A stretch of 7,930 bases of DNA from Acidilobaceae archaeon UBA158 (GTDB lineage Archaea > Thermoproteota > Thermoprotei_A > Sulfolobales > Acidilobaceae): NCBI GenBank assembly GCA_002506595.1, contig DAXV01000006.1, positions 60,014 through 67,943 on the forward strand. The letters are read 5' to 3'. The notes beneath the pieces are model-generated. The model was given only the letters and a program-made list of their open reading frames with translations, was not told the origin of the DNA and ran no database searches. Position 1 is the first letter of the stretch, and every line of letters begins with the position of its first letter. Below are positions 5,629-7,930 of this stretch, in pieces. A program made the translations under genes and the position numbers.

Positions 5629-6114
5629 ATGGATTTTCAAGTCTTAGATATTCCAGTTCCTGATGGTACAAATATTATAATAGGAAGAAGTCATTTCATT
5701 AAAACAGTTGAAGATTTATATGAAGCAATGGTAACAAGTTGTCCTTCGTCAAAATTTGGCATAGCATTTTGTGAAGCATCAGGAAAAAGGTTAATAAGAT
5801 ATGAGGGTAATGATAACGATCTAATAAATCATGCGATAAATGCATGCAATATTATCTCATCTGGCCATATTTTTGTAATATATTTAAAGGATTCATGGCC
5901 TATCAATGTGCTCAATTCAATAAAATCTGTTCAAGAGGTAACTCATGTTTATGTTGCAACATCAAATCCAGTAAAGGTTGCTGTTTTAGATTCTGGAGAA
6001 AGTAGGATTATATTAGGTTTTTCAGACGGATTTAGGCCATTAGGTGTAGAAAAAGAAGATGATAAAGTTGAAAGAAAAGAATTATTAAGAAAATTTGGCT
6101 ACAAGCTAAAATAG
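5629..6114 (+). CDS. Adenosine-specific kinase family protein (PF04008)
   Basis: A 161-residue single-domain protein of the PF04008 family, found mainly in archaea and some thermophilic bacteria. The family is named from biochemical and structural work on a Pyrobaculum member that binds adenosine. The conserved core is evident: IIIGRSHFIKTVEDLYEA (16-33), KFGIAFCEASGKRLIRYEGND (42-62, the most conserved stretch), GHIFVIYLKDSWPINVLN (79-96) and ILGFSDGFRPLGVE (128-141). Length equals the family norm and no part is missing. It would presumably convert adenosine to AMP, but it is not a PfkB or P-loop kinase and the physiological role is weakly established. GGTGA precedes the start. It follows nadM by 52 bp on the same strand, which fits a nucleotide-salvage context. 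Confidence 0.9.
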   Translation: MDFQVLDIPVPDGTNIIIGRSHFIKTVEDLYEAMVTSCPSSKFGIAFCEASGKRLIRYEGNDNDLINHAINACNIISSGHIFVIYLKDSWPINVLNSIKSVQEVTHVYVATSNPVKVAVLDSGESRIILGFSDGFRPLGVEKEDDKVERKELLRKFGYKLK

Positions 6115-6168
6115 ATCCTTATTAATTGCATATATTTACAAAGCCTTACATAAATTAGGGAACGTATC

Positions 6169-6759
6169 ATGGGAAGGCTTGCAATAGCAATAACTGGTAT
6201 GCCTGGTAGTGGAAAAAGTTACATATCAAAAATAATATCAGAAAAACTAGGAATCGAAATATTTAGCATGGGAGATGTTGTTAGAGAAGAAGCCAAATTA
6301 AGAGGTATTACACCAACTGTTGAAAACATCGAAAATCTTGCTACTGAATTAAGAAACCAATATGGAAATAACGCAATTGCAAAAATTTTAATAAAAAAAC
6401 TAGAAATAAATCATTATAATATGATAATAATTGATGGAGTTAGAGGATTAGAAGAATTAAAAATATTTAATACGATTTATGATATATGCCTTATAGCAGT
6501 TCATGCTTCTCCTTTGACAAGATTTAAAAGATTAAATGAAAGAAAGAGAGAAGGAAATATCATTTCTTGGGAAGAATTTTCGTTTAGAGATAGGAAAAAC
6601 TTAGAATATGGTATTGGAGATGTTATAGCCTTATCTGATTTCATAATAGTAAATGAAAACGATTTAAAAGATATAGAGAACAAAATAAATAATATAGTAG
6701 AGGTCATAAAAAATGGAGAATGGAAAAATTATTGTAGAGGCGGAATTGAGACCTACTGA
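6169..6759 (+). CDS. UPF0200 P-loop nucleotide kinase-like protein
   Basis: A 196-residue P-loop NTPase resembling adenylate and dephospho-CoA kinases; the substrate is not known. It has a Walker A GMPGSGKS (10-17), the SMGDVVREE segment (33-41) typical of the NMP-binding region, a Walker-B-like IIIDGVRGLEE (86-96), a short LID-like RFKRLNERKREGN (118-130) and the family signature FRDRKNLEYGIGDVIALSD (139-157). No membrane segment is evident. The ATG at 6169 has only a weak upstream AGGG, and AT-rich TATA-like DNA at about 6128-6138. Its end overlaps the UPF0201 gene by 47 nt. UPF0200 and UPF0201 are neighbours in other crenarchaea, as I recall for Sulfolobus, which argues for a shared but undefined function. 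Calling it a dephospho-CoA kinase would over-annotate. Confidence 0.9.
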   Translation: MGRLAIAITGMPGSGKSYISKIISEKLGIEIFSMGDVVREEAKLRGITPTVENIENLATELRNQYGNNAIAKILIKKLEINHYNMIIIDGVRGLEELKIFNTIYDICLIAVHASPLTRFKRLNERKREGNIISWEEFSFRDRKNLEYGIGDVIALSDFIIVNENDLKDIENKINNIVEVIKNGEWKNYCRGGIETY

Positions 6760-7153
6760 AGATGAAGAAAAGGTAATTAAAGCAATAAGTAATGTATTTA
6801 CATATGAAAATTTAGAGATTATGGATCAAGGAGATTATAAAATTGTAAGATGTACTTCAAATTCATATAAATCATTAAATAAATTTCATGATTTATTAAG
6901 AAAGCAGTCAATATTAGATGCAGCTAGAACTTATTTCTTCAAGAGGATAAAGGGAAATAAATTAATTATACTTTTACATAAACAAGCTGCATATTCTGGA
7001 AAAATAAGTTTTATATCATGGGATGAGGAATCACCTTTAGGGCCAATAAAAATTATTATAGAATCAAAGGATATCAATAGCGTTATAGATTGGCTTTCTC
7101 CTCAAACAGTTAGAGGAAAACCTTTATGGGATAGAGGTCCTCCAAAAGATTAA
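6713..7153 (+). CDS. UPF0201 (COG1931/PF01877) putative RNA-binding protein
   Basis: A 146-residue archaeal conserved protein. IIVEAELRPTEDEEKV (6-21) at the N-terminus, LLRKQSILDAAR (61-72), LHKQAAYSGKISF (88-100), ESPLGPIKIII (106-116) and the WLSPQTVRGKPLWDRGPP ending (127-144) are the family's signature blocks. The fold is related to a ferredoxin-like/L5-like domain and the Pfam family is named RNA_binding, but the biochemical role is unknown. The ATG at 6713 lies inside the UPF0200 gene, 47 nt before its stop, with an AGAGGT site (6699-6704) upstream. The homologous N-terminus begins just at this Met, so the long overlap looks genuine. Translation is probably coupled to UPF0200. Followed by a T-rich tract. 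Confidence 0.9.
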   Translation: MENGKIIVEAELRPTEDEEKVIKAISNVFTYENLEIMDQGDYKIVRCTSNSYKSLNKFHDLLRKQSILDAARTYFFKRIKGNKLIILLHKQAAYSGKISFISWDEESPLGPIKIIIESKDINSVIDWLSPQTVRGKPLWDRGPPKD

Positions 7154-7173
7154 ACTTTCTTTATTTATTATTT
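7154..7173 (+). terminator. T-rich tract after UPF0201, possible terminator
   Basis: Directly after the UPF0201 stop the plus strand carries several T-runs (CTTT, TTTATTTATTATTT). U-rich tracts terminate archaeal RNA polymerase. The 158 bp before the next gene and the presence of its own ribosome binding site are consistent with an end of transcription here. The remainder of this gap is AT-rich with no other gene seen. Confidence 0.3.
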
Positions 7174-7255
7174 AATAAACTGTTTTATAAAATAGTACTC
7201 TTAGATTTAATAATGGATTCTAAGTAAATGTAAAATATATGATAATAAAAACCAC

Positions 7256-7303
7256 TTAATAAAAAAGAATAATAAGCCATATCTATTTTTATTATAGTGG
7301 GTG
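7256..7303 (+). promoter_or_regulatory. Promoter and ribosome binding region of the phosphoglycerate mutase gene
   Basis: GTGGGTG (7297-7303) lies 8 nt before the ATG at 7312 and is a good archaeal ribosome binding site. A TATA-like TTAATAAAAA at 7256-7265 would start transcription near 7286; a nearer AT-rich stretch at 7286-7293 is too close for a leadered transcript. The ribosome binding site is more secure than the TATA assignment. Confidence 0.4.
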
Positions 7304-7311
7304 TAAATGTA

Positions 7312-7930
7312 ATGCCAATATTGTGCTTGTTAAGACATGGAGAATCTCTATGGAATGAAGAAAATAGATTTACTGGTTGGGTTGATGTTCCTTTAACAGA
7401 TAAAGGAAGAGAAGAAGCAATAAGAGCTGGACTTTTATTAAAAAAATATAAATTTGATGTAGCATATACAAGCAAATTGCAAAGAGCCATTGAAACATTA
7501 GATCTTGTATTGTTAACTTTAGGATATGACATACCTGTTATTAAGGATGAGCATCTTAATGAAAGACATTATGGGGATTTGCAAGGATTAAATAAAGAAG
7601 AAACTGCTAGAATATATGGAGAGGAACAAGTTAAGTTATGGAGAAGAAGTTATAAAGTAAGGCCTCCTAATGGAGAAAGTCTAGAGGATACACAAAAAAG
7701 GACTGTTCCATTCTTTAAAAACACTATAATGCTTGATTTAAAAAACGGTAAAAATGTGCTTGTAGTTGCTCATGGAAACAGCTTAAGGTCTATTGTTATG
7801 TTTTTAGAAAATATTTCAGAAGAAGATATTCCAAATTTAGAAATACCAACAGGACTACCTATAATTTATGATGTTAGCTGGGATAATAAAAACTCAAAAT
7901 TAATAATAAACTCAAAGATGATTTTAAAAT
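7312..7930 (+). CDS. gpmA: 2,3-bisphosphoglycerate-dependent phosphoglycerate mutase (partial at window end)
   Basis: Interconverts 3- and 2-phosphoglycerate in glycolysis and gluconeogenesis. The reading frame is open from ATG 7312 to the window edge, giving 206 codons without a stop. LLRHGESLWNEENRFTGW (6-23) contains the phosphorylated His9, followed by DVPLTDKG (25-32), SKLQRAIETL (54-63), LNERHYGDLQGLNKEE (82-97) with the catalytic Glu84, LWRRSY (109-114), GESLEDT (121-127), VVAHGNSLR (151-159) with His154 and EIPTGLPIIYD (177-187). These are specific to the dPGM branch of the histidine phosphatase superfamily, not to generic phosphatases. It is the short form, lacking the roughly 20-30 residue insert between RRSY and GESL found in the 250-aa E. 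coli enzyme, so it is nearly complete here. Crenarchaea usually rely on the cofactor-independent enzyme, which suggests acquisition from bacteria. Confidence 0.93.
   Translation, partial: MPILCLLRHGESLWNEENRFTGWVDVPLTDKGREEAIRAGLLLKKYKFDVAYTSKLQRAIETLDLVLLTLGYDIPVIKDEHLNERHYGDLQGLNKEETARIYGEEQVKLWRRSYKVRPPNGESLEDTQKRTVPFFKNTIMLDLKNGKNVLVVAHGNSLRSIVMFLENISEEDIPNLEIPTGLPIIYDVSWDNKNSKLIINSKMILK

Noticed and set aside
7185..7532. A 115-codon minus-strand open frame overlapping the phosphoglycerate mutase gene start
   Set aside because: It is antisense to a gene with an unmistakable dPGM motif set, has low-complexity composition and no recognisable domain or ribosome binding site.

Overview
The window reads as chromosomal DNA of an AT-rich, thermophilic crenarchaeon (Thermoproteota). 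Evidence: TATA boxes about 26 nt upstream of short or absent leaders, GGTG-type ribosome binding sites, a very GC-rich tRNA in an AT-rich background, a LacS-type beta-glycosidase, and several archaea-specific families (archaeal NadM, PF04008 adenosine-specific kinase, UPF0200, UPF0201, Nip7-like PUA protein). The low GC content and LacS suggest something near Acidilobales/Caldisphaera or Sulfolobales, but the lineage is inferred. I see no mobile element, CRISPR array or phage signature.

Layout. The left 5 kb is on the minus strand: a family-1 beta-glycosidase (45-1505), an intronless tRNA-Glu(UUC) with its own promoter and probable terminator (1718-1792), a metallophosphoesterase (1916 to about 2650), a candidate C/D box sRNA (2633-2692), an FKBP/SlyD-like isomerase (2732-3508), a Nip7-like PUA protein (3505-4026) and a NOL1/NOP2/Sun RNA m5C methyltransferase (3999-4991). 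The last three genes overlap head to tail and must be one transcription unit, starting from a 48-bp divergent intergenic region. To the right, on the plus strand, are nadM (5040-5576), the PF04008 protein (5629-6114), the overlapping pair UPF0200 (6169-6759) and UPF0201 (6713-7153), and a bacterial-type cofactor-dependent phosphoglycerate mutase that runs off the window end (7312-7930).

How the genes relate. The minus-strand unit looks like an RNA-modification and ribosome-biogenesis cluster: an m5C methyltransferase and a Nip7-like protein (their eukaryotic homologues Nop2 and Nip7 act together in 60S assembly), a ribosome-independent folding factor, and then a 2'-O-methylation guide RNA. 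The plus-strand genes mostly concern nucleotide and cofactor metabolism (NAD synthesis, adenosine phosphorylation, a P-loop kinase-like protein) and glycolysis.

Most interesting points. The C/D sRNA at 2633-2692 has all four boxes, a 12-nt D guide and a closing stem. It overlaps the 5' end of the metallophosphoesterase gene so that box C' can serve as the Shine-Dalgarno sequence and the D guide encodes the first codons, apparently from an AUU start. The only standard start codon in that frame would remove the essential D-x-H metal-binding motif. The methyltransferase has Ser where its family has the motif-IV (PC) cysteine, while the motif-VI catalytic cysteine is kept.
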